Source: Mycolicibacterium tusciae
Lineage (GTDB): Bacteria > Actinomycetota > Actinomycetes > Mycobacteriales > Mycobacteriaceae
Reading direction: 5' to 3'
Length of the DNA: 64,000 nt
Assembly (NCBI RefSeq): GCF_002086795.1
Contig: NZ_MVIM01000001.1
Location: 124,001 to 188,000, forward strand
Position 1 is the first letter of the stretch. Each line of letters begins with the position of its first letter. The notes under the pieces are model-generated. The model worked only from the letters and a program-made list of their open reading frames with translations. It was not told the origin of the DNA and made no database searches. This document shows positions 34,343 to 45,746 of the stretch, one piece after another. Both the position numbers and the translations under genes were made by a program.

Positions 34343-34825
34343 TCAGACGAGGCTGACGAGGAAGGCGACCAGGAAGCCACCGCCGACGGCCACCACGTCC
34401 TCGATGAACGCGCCGGGCCGGTCCTTACCGTTGTTGGCTTCGTAGAGCTTGGTTCGGACCGCGGCGCCGCCCAGCGTGCCCAGCACCGCACCGACGATGC
34501 CTGCGCCCAAGGCACTGAACGTGTGGAAGAACGCGCTACCGATCACCGCCCCCGCGAAAGCACCCATGATGAGTCGAGTGGCGAACTGCGGCGCCGTCTT
34601 GCGGCTCGGGGTCTTCGGCAGCTGATCGGTGACGAGTTCCACCAGCAGGAAGATCGTCAGGACGGTGACGGTGATCGGATGGGCCACCCACTCCGACCAC
34701 TTGCCGTCGACGTCGATCCAGCCGAGCATGGCCCCCCAGGCGACCACCGCCGGGGCGGTCATCGCCCGCAATCCGGCGATCACGCCGATCAGCAGCGCGA
34801 GCACTATGACGAGGACCTGCGTCAT
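34343..34825 (-). CDS. DUF4126 integral membrane protein (Rv2120c-like)
   Basis: 160 residues with about four membrane helices and short glycine-rich turns. Internal conserved parts include Gly-Leu-Arg-Ala-Met-Thr-Ala-Pro-Ala-Val-Val-Ala-Trp and Gly-Ala-Val-Leu-Gly-Thr-Leu-Gly-Gly-Ala. DUF4126 proteins are small membrane proteins of unknown role. It is the upstream partner of the disulfide oxidoreductase; in M. tuberculosis the counterpart lies between the RecB-like gene and hisG. Confidence 0.8.
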   Translation of the reverse strand: MTQVLVIVLALLIGVIAGLRAMTAPAVVAWGAMLGWIDVDGKWSEWVAHPITVTVLTIFLLVELVTDQLPKTPSRKTAPQFATRLIMGAFAGAVIGSAFFHTFSALGAGIVGAVLGTLGGAAVRTKLYEANNGKDRPGAFIEDVVAVGGGFLVAFLVSLV

Positions 34826-34893
34826 GCCAACCTCCGTACCGGTGAAAACGACACCCGGACGCTAACACGCGTGCAGTGCGATGACCTGTTGAA

Positions 34894-35748
34894 TCAGAAG
34901 CGACAGAACCGTATGTCAGACGCCAGAATCGCCTTCGCACCGATCGCGGCGAGCTTGTCCATGATCGCGTTGACGTCGCGACGTGGCACGAGTGCGCGCA
35001 CCGCCACCCACGCCGGATCGGCGAGTGGGGCGATGGTGGGCGATTCCAGTCCAGGGGTGACGGCAGCGGCCTCGTCGAGTACCGTGCGCGGGCAGTCGTA
35101 GTCGAGCATCAGGTACTGCTGCCCGAACACCACACCCTGTACCCGTGCCGCCAGTTGGTCACGGGCCGCGGAGTTCCCGGCTTCGGCGCCCTCGATCAGC
35201 ACGGCCTCGGAGTCGCACAGCGGATCACCGAACGCCACCAGGTCGTGTAGCGCGAGCGTCCGTCCGGATCCGACGACATCGGCGATGACGTCGGCCACGC
35301 CCAGCTGGACGGAAATCTCGACAGCGCCGTCTAGGCGAATAACAGTTGCCTCGATTCCCTTGGCGGCGAGGTCTTTTCGTACCAGGTTCGGAAAGGATGT
35401 CGCGATCCGCTTGCCCGCCAGGTCGGCGGTGGTCCACTCCCGGCCGATCGGGCCCGCATATCGGAACGTCGAATTGCCGAAGCCGAGCGCCAATCGCTCC
35501 CGCACCGGTGCGTCGGAGTCGGCAGCCAGGTCGCGACCGGTGATCCCGAAGTCCAGCTGACCCGAACCGACGTAGATCGCGATGTCCTTGGGACGCAAGA
35601 AGAAGAACTCGACGTTGTTCGCCCGATCGATGACGGTCAGGTCCTTCTGGTCCCGACGCCTGCGATAGCCCGCCTCGGACAGGATCTCGGCGGCGGACTC
35701 GCTCAAGGCACCCTTGTTGGGCACCGCGACGCGCAACATGTCGCTCAT
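34894..35748 (-). CDS. hisG: ATP phosphoribosyltransferase HisG
   Basis: 284 residues, long-form HisG. It begins [13 protein letters not shown], followed by the PRPP-binding Asp-Val-Val-Gly-Ser-Gly-Arg-Thr and the C-terminal ACT-like domain with Leu-Val-Pro-Arg-Arg-Asp-Val-Asn. It catalyses the first, histidine-inhibited step of histidine synthesis (ATP + PRPP). The ATG at 35748 overlaps the hisE stop by 4 bp, so I chose it over Met at 35739. Confidence 0.95.
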   Translation of the reverse strand: MSDMLRVAVPNKGALSESAAEILSEAGYRRRRDQKDLTVIDRANNVEFFFLRPKDIAIYVGSGQLDFGITGRDLAADSDAPVRERLALGFGNSTFRYAGPIGREWTTADLAGKRIATSFPNLVRKDLAAKGIEATVIRLDGAVEISVQLGVADVIADVVGSGRTLALHDLVAFGDPLCDSEAVLIEGAEAGNSAARDQLAARVQGVVFGQQYLMLDYDCPRTVLDEAAAVTPGLESPTIAPLADPAWVAVRALVPRRDVNAIMDKLAAIGAKAILASDIRFCRF

Positions 35749-36026
35749 AGCTTGGCGTAGACGTCGTCGAGGGACAGCCCGCGGGAGATCATCAGCACCT
35801 GCGTCCAATACAGCAGCTGGCTGATCTCGTCGGCCAGCGCCTCGTCGCTCTCGTGTTCGGCGGCCAGCCACACCTCGCCGGCTTCTTCCAGAATTTTCTT
35901 GCCGAGCCCGTGCACGCCGCCGTCGAGTGCGGCGACCGTGCCGCTGCCCGCGGGCCGGGTGCGTGCACGCTCGCTCAGTTCGGCGAACAGGGCGTCGAAG
36001 GTCTTCACGGGACGCGATTGTGTCAC
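35745..36026 (-). CDS. hisE: Phosphoribosyl-ATP pyrophosphatase HisE
   Basis: 93 residues, all-helical MazG-like fold. The metal-binding Glu-Glu-Ala-Gly-Glu-Val-Trp and Asp-Glu-Ile-Ser-Gln-Leu-Leu-Tyr-Trp are clear. It hydrolyses phosphoribosyl-ATP to phosphoribosyl-AMP, the second step of histidine synthesis. It is translationally coupled to hisG, giving the two-gene hisE-hisG unit usual in mycobacteria; the rest of the his genes are elsewhere. Confidence 0.95.
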   Translation of the reverse strand: MTQSRPVKTFDALFAELSERARTRPAGSGTVAALDGGVHGLGKKILEEAGEVWLAAEHESDEALADEISQLLYWTQVLMISRGLSLDDVYAKL

Positions 36027-36071
36027 GGCGCCGCGCGCAAAGTCACGGCGGTTTCACCGCGGTCCCCACCC

Positions 36072-37547
36072 TCAGGTGGAGGCTTTTGGCGAATGCTGAT
36101 GCAGGATCTCACCGTGCATGTCCTCCAGCGACACGCCCTTGGTCTCCATCACCCATCGCCACACGAAGAGGCCCGACAACACGGCGCACAGGCCGTAGAA
36201 CCCGTAGGCCAGTCCGAGATGCTCGCGCAACCCGGGGAACGTGACCGTGATGAGCCAGTTGGCCGCCCATTGGCCTGCCGCGGCGATGCCGAGCGCCGCG
36301 GCGCGGATGCGGTTGGGGAACATCTCGCCGAGCAGCACCCAGACGACGGGTCCCCACGACATGCCGAACGCCACCACGAACAGGTTCGCCGCGATCAATG
36401 CGATCACCCCGGAGGCTCCCGGCAGACTCGGGTTGCCATCGGGGCCAATGGTCGCGTTGGCGAAGATGACGGACATCGTGATGAGCGTGACCGCCATGCC
36501 CGACGATCCGATGAGCAGCAGCGGCTTGCGCCCGATCTTGTCGATCAGCGCGATGGCGATCAGCGTCGTCAGCACGTTGATGACCGAGGTGATCACGGTG
36601 TAGACCGCCGACTCGTCGGCGCTGAACCCGACTGCCTGCCACAGCACGTTCGAGTAGTAGAAGATCACGTTGATGCCGACGAACTGCTGGAAGATCGACA
36701 ACCCGAGGCCCACCCACACGATGCCGTAGATGCCGCCGGTCGGCTTCTTCAGATCGCGCAGCGACGGCTTGTCCTCCCGCTCCAGTGTCTCCTTGATGCG
36801 ATCGATCGTGATTTCCAGGTTCTTCTCGCCGAGGAGCATGCTCAGCACCCTGCGCGCTTCCGGAATCTTGTGGCTGGCAACGAGATACCGCGGTGACTCG
36901 GGAATGGTGAACGCCAGCACCCCGTACACGATGGCAGGGAGCGCCATCGCGAGGAACATCCAGCGCCACGCGTCGAGCCCGAACCACAGCACCTGGTTGG
37001 GGCCGCCCGCTGCCCACTGCAGCAGCCAGTTGACAACGAAGGACGCGAAGATGCCCAACACGATGGCCAGCTGTTGCAAGGACCCCAGCCGGCCGCGGAT
37101 TCGCGGTGGCGAAGTCTCGGCGATGTAGGCCGGCGCGATGACCGAGGCCACGCCGACACCGATGCCGCCGACGATGCGGAACAGCACGACCGACCACACC
37201 TCATGCGCAAAGCCCGTTCCGAAGGCGCTGACCAGGAACAGCACCGCCGCGATCTTCATGACCGCGATGCGGCCGATCCAGTCGGCGATCCGTCCGGCGG
37301 TCATGGCTCCTGCCGCGGCCCCCAGCAGCGCCGAGGCCACCGCGAAGCCGAGTTCGGCGTTGCCGATGCCGAAGTCTTCCTGGATCGAGTCGACCGCACC
37401 GTTGATCACTGCGCTGTCGTAGCCGAACAGCAACCCGCCCAGCGCGGCGACCGAGGCGATTCGGACGGCGGTGCCGCCCGACGAGAAGTCATCGTCGGCG
37501 ATCGGTAGTGAGGATTCGTCTCCAGCGGGGGCATTGGAGCCTGCCAT
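36072..37547 (-). CDS. Sugar porter family MFS transporter (GlcP-like)
   Basis: 491 residues with twelve predicted membrane helices. Sugar-porter signatures are Gly-Tyr-Asp-Ser-Ala-Val-Ile-Asn-Gly, Arg-Ile-Val-Gly-Gly-Ile-Gly-Val-Gly, Pro-Glu-Ser-Pro-Arg-Tyr-Leu, Gln-Gln-Phe-Val-Gly-Ile-Asn and Val-Met-Glu-Thr-Lys-Gly-Val at the end. It is expected to import a hexose with protons; M. smegmatis has a glucose permease GlcP of this type (recalled). An AAAGGGA ribosome-binding site precedes the ATG. It is upstream of hisE (45-bp gap), with a small GCGGT-TTC-ACCGC stem in between. Confidence 0.88.
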   Translation of the reverse strand: MAGSNAPAGDESSLPIADDDFSSGGTAVRIASVAALGGLLFGYDSAVINGAVDSIQEDFGIGNAELGFAVASALLGAAAGAMTAGRIADWIGRIAVMKIAAVLFLVSAFGTGFAHEVWSVVLFRIVGGIGVGVASVIAPAYIAETSPPRIRGRLGSLQQLAIVLGIFASFVVNWLLQWAAGGPNQVLWFGLDAWRWMFLAMALPAIVYGVLAFTIPESPRYLVASHKIPEARRVLSMLLGEKNLEITIDRIKETLEREDKPSLRDLKKPTGGIYGIVWVGLGLSIFQQFVGINVIFYYSNVLWQAVGFSADESAVYTVITSVINVLTTLIAIALIDKIGRKPLLLIGSSGMAVTLITMSVIFANATIGPDGNPSLPGASGVIALIAANLFVVAFGMSWGPVVWVLLGEMFPNRIRAAALGIAAAGQWAANWLITVTFPGLREHLGLAYGFYGLCAVLSGLFVWRWVMETKGVSLEDMHGEILHQHSPKAST

Positions 37548-37629
37548 GGGCGTCCCTTTCGCAGCGTTGCGTGATCCGGGTCACGTGAGTACCCCCGTCT
37601 TACCACTGGCAAGCGCGCTGCGGGGGGAC

Positions 37630-38313
37630 TTACGCTGAGCGTTCTCCGATGCCTCGGCTGAGACGGTCATAGACCTGGCGAAGATCGGCGACGCCGATCC
37701 TGCTCAGCGAACTCACATGTGCCCGGCGCCCTCCTGCGGGCACCTCGACGTCGTTGGGTACCACCAGCACCGGGCACCCTGCGCTCTCCGCAGCGGCAGT
37801 GCCGGTGACCGAGTCCTCGACCGCTAGGCACGCCGCCGGCTCCAGCCCGAGCAGCGTGGCCGCTCGCCGATAGGCGTCCGGCGCCGGCTTGCCCCTCGGC
37901 ACTTCGTCGCCGCAGACCGACACCGAAAAGTAGTGCTTACCAATACTGTTGAGGGCGCGCTCGGTCAGCTGTCGCTGGGTGTTGGTGACCAGAGCCATCG
38001 GAGTTCGTTCGGCGGCAAGGGCTTCCAGCAACTCGCGCGCGCCGTCGCACCACGGCAGCCCGCCGTCGAACAACTCTCCGGTGTAGTCGTGCAACCAGCG
38101 GATGGATTCGGCCATCGCGTCCGGATCGAGGGCGAGCCCGAGGTCGGTGTAAACCGTATGGATCGTGTCCTCCGCCGAGCCGCCCACCAGCGATGCCCGC
38201 ACCTCGGGCGTCATGATGCCGCCGTGGCGCTCGTACAGCGCCGTCAGTGAAATGTCCCAGAGCTTTTCGGAGTCGACGAGGGTCCCATCCATGTCGAACA
38301 GCACCGCACGCAT
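37630..38313 (-). CDS. HAD-family phosphatase, beta-phosphoglucomutase/phosphatase-like
   Basis: 227 residues. Motif I Phe-Asp-Met-Asp-Gly-Thr-Leu-Val-Asp-Ser is at the N-terminus, followed by an alpha-helical cap, motif II Leu-Val-Thr-Asn-Thr, motif III Lys in Pro-Arg-Gly-Lys-Pro-Ala-Pro-Asp and motif IV Val-Glu-Asp-Ser-Val-Thr-Gly. It should hydrolyse a small phosphate ester; the substrate is unknown, though a sugar phosphate would fit the transporter next to it. It is downstream of metH (134 bp) on the same strand. Confidence 0.87.
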   Translation of the reverse strand: MRAVLFDMDGTLVDSEKLWDISLTALYERHGGIMTPEVRASLVGGSAEDTIHTVYTDLGLALDPDAMAESIRWLHDYTGELFDGGLPWCDGARELLEALAAERTPMALVTNTQRQLTERALNSIGKHYFSVSVCGDEVPRGKPAPDAYRRAATLLGLEPAACLAVEDSVTGTAAAESAGCPVLVVPNDVEVPAGGRRAHVSSLSRIGVADLRQVYDRLSRGIGERSA

Positions 38314-38429
38314 GTTTCGAATTCTGTCACGGCGGCGAGCCGCCGATCAGCATGGGTGACACGTACGGTGGGCGCCAACGATATCCGTCTGACGAAGGAA
38401 CCGGAACCCGTTCGGGTGCATCGTATCTC

Positions 38430-38442
38430 GGCTCGACGAGCC
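38430..38442 (-). terminator. Short inverted repeat just after metH
   Basis: GGCTCG-A-CGAGCC lies 5 bp past the metH stop. As RNA it could form a 5-bp stem with a 3-base loop. There is no T-run, so termination strength is doubtful. A second GC stem, CGGCGGC-GA-GCCGCCG, lies at 38330-38345. Confidence 0.3.
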
Positions 38443-38447
38443 AGGGC

Positions 38448-42215
<3,768 letters not shown>

Positions 42216-42225
42216 AATGCACTCC

Positions 42226-42240
42226 TTCCGTAACGGAAGG
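42226..42240 (-). promoter_or_regulatory. 15-bp palindrome covering the metH ribosome-binding site
   Basis: CTTCCGT-A-ACGGAAG. On the metH strand this reads CTTCCG-TTA-CGGAAG followed by GAGTGCATT and the GTG. An mRNA hairpin with a 6-bp stem and 3-base loop would therefore pair most of the GGAAGGAG Shine-Dalgarno sequence. As DNA it could equally be an operator. Confidence 0.5.
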
Positions 42241-42353
42241 CGTCCTTGACTTCGCCGAGCGTGGCGGAATCCGGCAATGACCGGAGAACCGTTGCAACGC
42301 CTCTCGACCAGAAAAGTCTACGCGCTCACCCGGTCGACGTCTGGACGCCCACT

Positions 42354-42392
42354 CATCGCCATGATCGGCAGCTCTCGGAGCTTATGGCGATG
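42354..42392. repeat. Nested inverted repeat between metH and PAC2
   Basis: CATCGCCAT (42354-42362) and ATGGCGATG (42384-42392) are a perfect 9-bp dyad. Inside the 21-base interval AGCTC-TCG-GAGCT forms a second hairpin. The element can fold as a two-tier stem-loop on either strand. It lies about 140 bp upstream of metH and 120 bp upstream of PAC2. Confidence 0.5.
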
Positions 42393-42500
42393 GCCTAAGT
42401 ATCAACATTAACCAGATTGCCGTCCAGGGTATTTCGTCTCGATGGACCGCCACCGATTCAACCCGTGTGGCGATGCCGCTCCAAGCCACCACACAGGGCT

Positions 42501-42506
42501 TACGCT
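42501..42506 (+). promoter_or_regulatory. Candidate -10 element of the PAC2 gene
   Basis: TACGCT, then 6 nt, then GTG 42513: the leaderless pattern, identical in hexamer and spacing to that before the RecB-family gene. Confidence 0.45.
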
Positions 42507-42512
42507 GGCCTG

Positions 42513-43376
42513 GTGACGCCGAATCTGCCCGACTTGAGCGACACGATCGTCGTCGCGGCCTTCGAGGGCTGGAACGATGCCGGGGACGCTGCGAGCGATG
42601 CGCTGGAGCACCTGGACGCCATCTGGGAAGCCGAGCCGATTGTGGAGATCGACGACGAGGCGTACTACGACTACCAGGTCAACCGGCCGGTGATTCGGCA
42701 GGTCGATGGGGTGACCCGCGAGCTGGTGTGGCCGTCGATGCGAATTTCGCACTGCCGTCCGCCCGGCTCGGACCGCGATATCGTGCTGATGCACGGCGTC
42801 GAGCCCAACATGCGCTGGCGCACGTTCTGCGCCGAGTTGTTGGCGATCGCGGACAAGCTCAACGTGCAGACAGTCGTCATCCTCGGCGCGCTGCTGGCCG
42901 ACACCCCACACACGCGCCCGGTTCCGGTGTCGGGAGCGGCCTACTCTCCCGACTCGGCGAAGGCCTTCGGCCTCGAGGAGACGCGCTATGAGGGGCCGAC
43001 CGGCATCGCCGGGGTGTTCCAGGACGCCTGTGTGCAGGCCGGCATTCCCGCAGTGACGTTCTGGGCCGCCGTCCCCCATTACGTGTCGCAGCCGCCGAAT
43101 CCCAAGGCCACCGTCGCGTTGTTGCGCCGCGTCGAGGACGTCCTGGACATCGAGGTGCCACTCGCCGACCTGCCGACGCAGGCCGAGGAATGGGAACTGG
43201 CGGTGACCGAGATGACCTCCGAGGACGACGACATCGCCGAGTACGTGCAGTCGCTGGAGGAACGCGGCGATGCTGAAGTCGATATGCACGAGGCGATCGG
43301 CAAGATCGACGGCGACGCCCTGGCCGCCGAGTTCGAGCGTTATCTGCGCCGTCGCGGACCGGGTTTTCGAGGCTGA
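42513..43376 (+). CDS. PAC2-family protein (proteasome-assembly-chaperone-like fold), Rv2125-like
   Basis: 287 residues from GTG 42513: Asp-Thr-Ile-Val-Val-Ala-Ala-Phe-Glu-Gly-Trp-Asn-Asp-Ala-Gly-Asp-Ala-Ala is the PAC2 signature. Leu-Met-His-Gly-Val-Glu-Pro-Asn and Val-Thr-Phe-Trp-Ala-Ala-Val-Pro-His-Tyr-Val follow. The family is named after a eukaryotic proteasome assembly factor, and the fold resembles purine-nucleoside-phosphorylase-type proteins. A link to the mycobacterial proteasome is suggested only by the name. The C-terminal acidic helix region (Glu-Asp-Asp-Asp-Ile-Ala-Glu-Tyr) is typical of actinobacterial members. It is divergent from metH. Confidence 0.88.
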   Translation: MTPNLPDLSDTIVVAAFEGWNDAGDAASDALEHLDAIWEAEPIVEIDDEAYYDYQVNRPVIRQVDGVTRELVWPSMRISHCRPPGSDRDIVLMHGVEPNMRWRTFCAELLAIADKLNVQTVVILGALLADTPHTRPVPVSGAAYSPDSAKAFGLEETRYEGPTGIAGVFQDACVQAGIPAVTFWAAVPHYVSQPPNPKATVALLRRVEDVLDIEVPLADLPTQAEEWELAVTEMTSEDDDIAEYVQSLEERGDAEVDMHEAIGKIDGDALAAEFERYLRRRGPGFRG

Positions 43377-43389
43377 TTGCCCGGCGAGA

Positions 43390-44826
43390 TCAGGTTTTCA
43401 CCGCTTGTGGCGGTTTCCAGGTTCCGTTCAGCGCATCGGGCTTGGGCCAGTACAGCCGCAGCACCATCTGGAAGGGACCCTTCGGCGCGGGCAGCCAGTT
43501 GGCCTCCTTTTCGATGCCAGGCGATGCGTTCTGGACATAGATCGTGTAGCCGCCGTCGGGATCTCGTAGGAGGCTGGGCAGCATCGGCGAGTTGATCAGA
43601 TAGCGCTGCATCGGATTCGCGACCAGCAGACTCTGCGGAAGCTCGTACATGGTCAGTGACCAAAATGCGTTCACCGGCGGCAGCTGACCGGCGGGGAACT
43701 TCACGACGTAATTGTCGGCGCCTGTCAGCGGTGCACCCGTGCTGTCGTTGACGATGCCCGGATACAGCGCCTCCGCGGCGGTATTGCCGTAGATGCCAAA
43801 GACGGCGCCGGCCATGCGGTACAGGTAGTTGCCCTTGAGATCCTCTGCCGTGCCGAAGAATTGGGCCGACCCCACTTCACCGGTGTCGACCTTCGCCTTC
43901 TTGAACGCGTCGAACTCCGTCCACGCGTCGGTCATCCCACCCTCGATGGCGGCACGCATCTGCGGGCTCAGCTCGTCGGCGTCGAAACTGCCGTCGGGTC
44001 CGACTCCGATGGTGGCGAATCGGGCGCGCAGATCCTTCTCGGACGGCAGCGTGGGCGCGAACCGCAGCGCGAAACTCAGGATCTCGAAGAACTGGGGCGA
44101 GGTTTTCTGCTGATCGCGAGTCAGCGGTGGCACGAAGTCGATCGGCGGTGCCGGCGGCGGCGCCGGCTGGTTCAGATAGACCGACAGCGGTGTTGCCTGG
44201 TAGCCGGCCTGGATCTTCTTGACCTGGTCGATATCGGAGGGGCCCAGCAACTGGGTTCGGTAGAGCACCATCGCGAGATCGGTGTCGGACCTGATGACCT
44301 CGTCGATGCCCGCTGGCTTCTCGCCCTGCCAATTGGGGCCCGCCAGAAGGTATTTGCCGCCTCCGTTGCCGGTTGTACGACTTCCCAGGTAGGCCATGTT
44401 GTAGGTGTAGAGGTCCACGAACTGCAACGAGTAATAGCGGTCCTGCTCGATCGGCGGAACGGTCAGCACGAGCGGCTCTGCACGTAGATCCGCGCCGACG
44501 GTGGAATACGGCGTGTCGGAATTCGGCGTCTGAACCGCCTTGTCCTCCGGCGTGTAAACCTGTGCGGTGCTGAGGACTTCGTTCCAACCGCCCTTGTACT
44601 CAGGATCTTCTTTGTTGACGAAATACGAGTACATGACCCGGTAGTTGTCGACCATCGGGAAGCCGTAGATGTAGGCATCTTTGGCGATGGCGCGGGTCTG
44701 TTCGAGGGAGACTGCGCTGGAACTCTCCGGCGACGGGGCCGGTGTCGCACTGTCGTCGGCCTTTTCGGTGCCACAGCCGGCCAGCACGGCGAGGGCGGCC
44801 GTGAGAGCCGCGAAACGGCGGATCAA
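43390..44826 (-). CDS. DUF1254/DUF1214 exported lipoprotein
   Basis: 478 residues. The signal peptide with lipobox Leu-Ala-Gly-Cys (Cys at about 18) predicts a lipidated envelope protein. A DUF1254 domain (about 45-190; Tyr-Ile-Tyr-Gly-Phe-Pro-Met-Val and Thr-Pro-Asn-Ser-Asp-Thr-Pro-Tyr) is followed by a DUF1214 domain near the C-terminus (Phe-Trp-Ser-Leu-Thr-Met-Tyr and Gly-Pro-Phe-Gln-Met-Val-Leu-Arg-Leu-Tyr-Trp-Pro). This pair of domains is common in secreted proteins of unknown biochemical role. Its start overlaps the SDR stop by 4 bp, so the two are coupled. Confidence 0.85.
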   Translation of the reverse strand: MIRRFAALTAALAVLAGCGTEKADDSATPAPSPESSSAVSLEQTRAIAKDAYIYGFPMVDNYRVMYSYFVNKEDPEYKGGWNEVLSTAQVYTPEDKAVQTPNSDTPYSTVGADLRAEPLVLTVPPIEQDRYYSLQFVDLYTYNMAYLGSRTTGNGGGKYLLAGPNWQGEKPAGIDEVIRSDTDLAMVLYRTQLLGPSDIDQVKKIQAGYQATPLSVYLNQPAPPPAPPIDFVPPLTRDQQKTSPQFFEILSFALRFAPTLPSEKDLRARFATIGVGPDGSFDADELSPQMRAAIEGGMTDAWTEFDAFKKAKVDTGEVGSAQFFGTAEDLKGNYLYRMAGAVFGIYGNTAAEALYPGIVNDSTGAPLTGADNYVVKFPAGQLPPVNAFWSLTMYELPQSLLVANPMQRYLINSPMLPSLLRDPDGGYTIYVQNASPGIEKEANWLPAPKGPFQMVLRLYWPKPDALNGTWKPPQAVKT

Positions 44827-45701
44827 CGCTTCTCGAGTGCTTCTGTGCGTGCGCTCATCGAGCGGCCGTGCGCGGCCACTTCGGCGTCCGTCCGCGACAG
44901 CAGTTCGGGAACGTTCTTCAGCGTGCTCGACTCGCCCAGCCGGGACGACAGCAGGGGTTTCAACCAGCGCAGCAGGCCGACGAAGCCAGGGCAGTTGATC
45001 TGGCGTTTGCGGCCCTCGATGCCCTTGACGAACGCCTCACCGCACTTCTCCACCGACGTCGTCTTGCCGAGCGGCCCTGGCAGGTTGCGCAACATGTCTT
45101 CGAAGGACGCCAGTTCGTCCTTGGATTCCCGGACCAACGGTGTGTCGATCCACAGCATGTGTGCGGATCCGACGTCGACTCCCCGGTGCGCGAGCTCGAG
45201 GCGAAGGGCGTTGGCGAAGTGTTCCACACCCGCCTTCGACGTGTCGTAGGGCACCATGCCCGCCGCGGGCGCGTAGGCGGCGGCCGAGGACACGATCAAC
45301 ACATATCCGCGCCGCTCGATGACGGACGGCAGTGCCGCACGCACGGTGTGGAAGACGCCGAGAACGTTGACGTCGATCAGCGTCTTGAACGCCTGGGGAT
45401 CGACCGCCAGCAGCGATCCGTGGGTGGCGATGCCGGCGTTGGCCATGACGACGTCGATGCCACCGAACCGCTCGATACCTGCATCGGTGGCTGTTTGCAT
45501 CGCGGCGAGATCGCGTACGTCCGCGACCGCGGTCAGCACACGGTCCTCGCCGAGCCTGGTGGCCAGGCTCTTCAGCTGGACCTCATCCAGATCGGTGAGC
45601 ACCAGCTTGGCGCCCTTGTCGTGGAGCCGCTGGGCCACCTCGGCGCCGATGCCGTTGGCCGCGCCGGTGATCAGGACGACTTTTCCGTTCACAGAACCCA
45701 T
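44823..45701 (-). CDS. Short-chain dehydrogenase/reductase (Rv2129c-like)
   Basis: 292 residues from ATG 45701. Classical SDR motifs: Thr-Gly-Ala-Ala-Asn-Gly-Ile-Gly for NAD(P), Asp-Val-Arg-Asp-Leu, Asn-Ala-Gly, catalytic Ser in Ser-Ser-Ala-Ala-Ala, and Tyr-Asp-Thr-Ser-Lys. The C-terminal ~60 residues are an extension with Arg-Trp-Leu-Lys-Pro-Leu-Leu-Ser-Ser-Arg typical of a mycobacterial SDR subgroup. The substrate is unknown. It lies downstream of mshC across a hairpin and overlaps the DUF1254 gene by 4 bp. Confidence 0.9.
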   Translation of the reverse strand: MGSVNGKVVLITGAANGIGAEVAQRLHDKGAKLVLTDLDEVQLKSLATRLGEDRVLTAVADVRDLAAMQTATDAGIERFGGIDVVMANAGIATHGSLLAVDPQAFKTLIDVNVLGVFHTVRAALPSVIERRGYVLIVSSAAAYAPAAGMVPYDTSKAGVEHFANALRLELAHRGVDVGSAHMLWIDTPLVRESKDELASFEDMLRNLPGPLGKTTSVEKCGEAFVKGIEGRKRQINCPGFVGLLRWLKPLLSSRLGESSTLKNVPELLSRTDAEVAAHGRSMSARTEALEKR

Positions 45702-45725
45702 GGCCGTCAAACGTACTCCGCACCC

Positions 45726-45746
45726 AGGTCTGCGCTTGGCAGACCT
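45726..45746 (-). terminator. Hairpin at the end of mshC
   Basis: AGGTCTGC-gcttg-GCAGACCT, a perfect 8-bp stem with a 5-base loop, overlapping the last bases of mshC. It sits between mshC and the SDR gene. No T-run follows, so it may be a weak terminator or a processing/stability element. Confidence 0.45.

Larger units (their letters stand above)
42216..42512. other. Divergent intergenic region between metH and the PAC2 gene
   Basis: 297 bp without a supported gene. From left to right it holds the metH ribosome-binding site inside a 15-bp palindrome (42226-42240), an unremarkable stretch, a nested inverted repeat (42354-42392) and the PAC2 -10-like TACGCT (42501-42506). A frame in phase with PAC2 is open from 42417, but its residues look random. 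Confidence 0.8.

Noticed and set aside
42216..42512. Cobalamin riboswitch upstream of metH
   Set aside because: No B12-box-like GCCACTG element or the usual long structured leader was seen on the metH strand; only short dyads occur.
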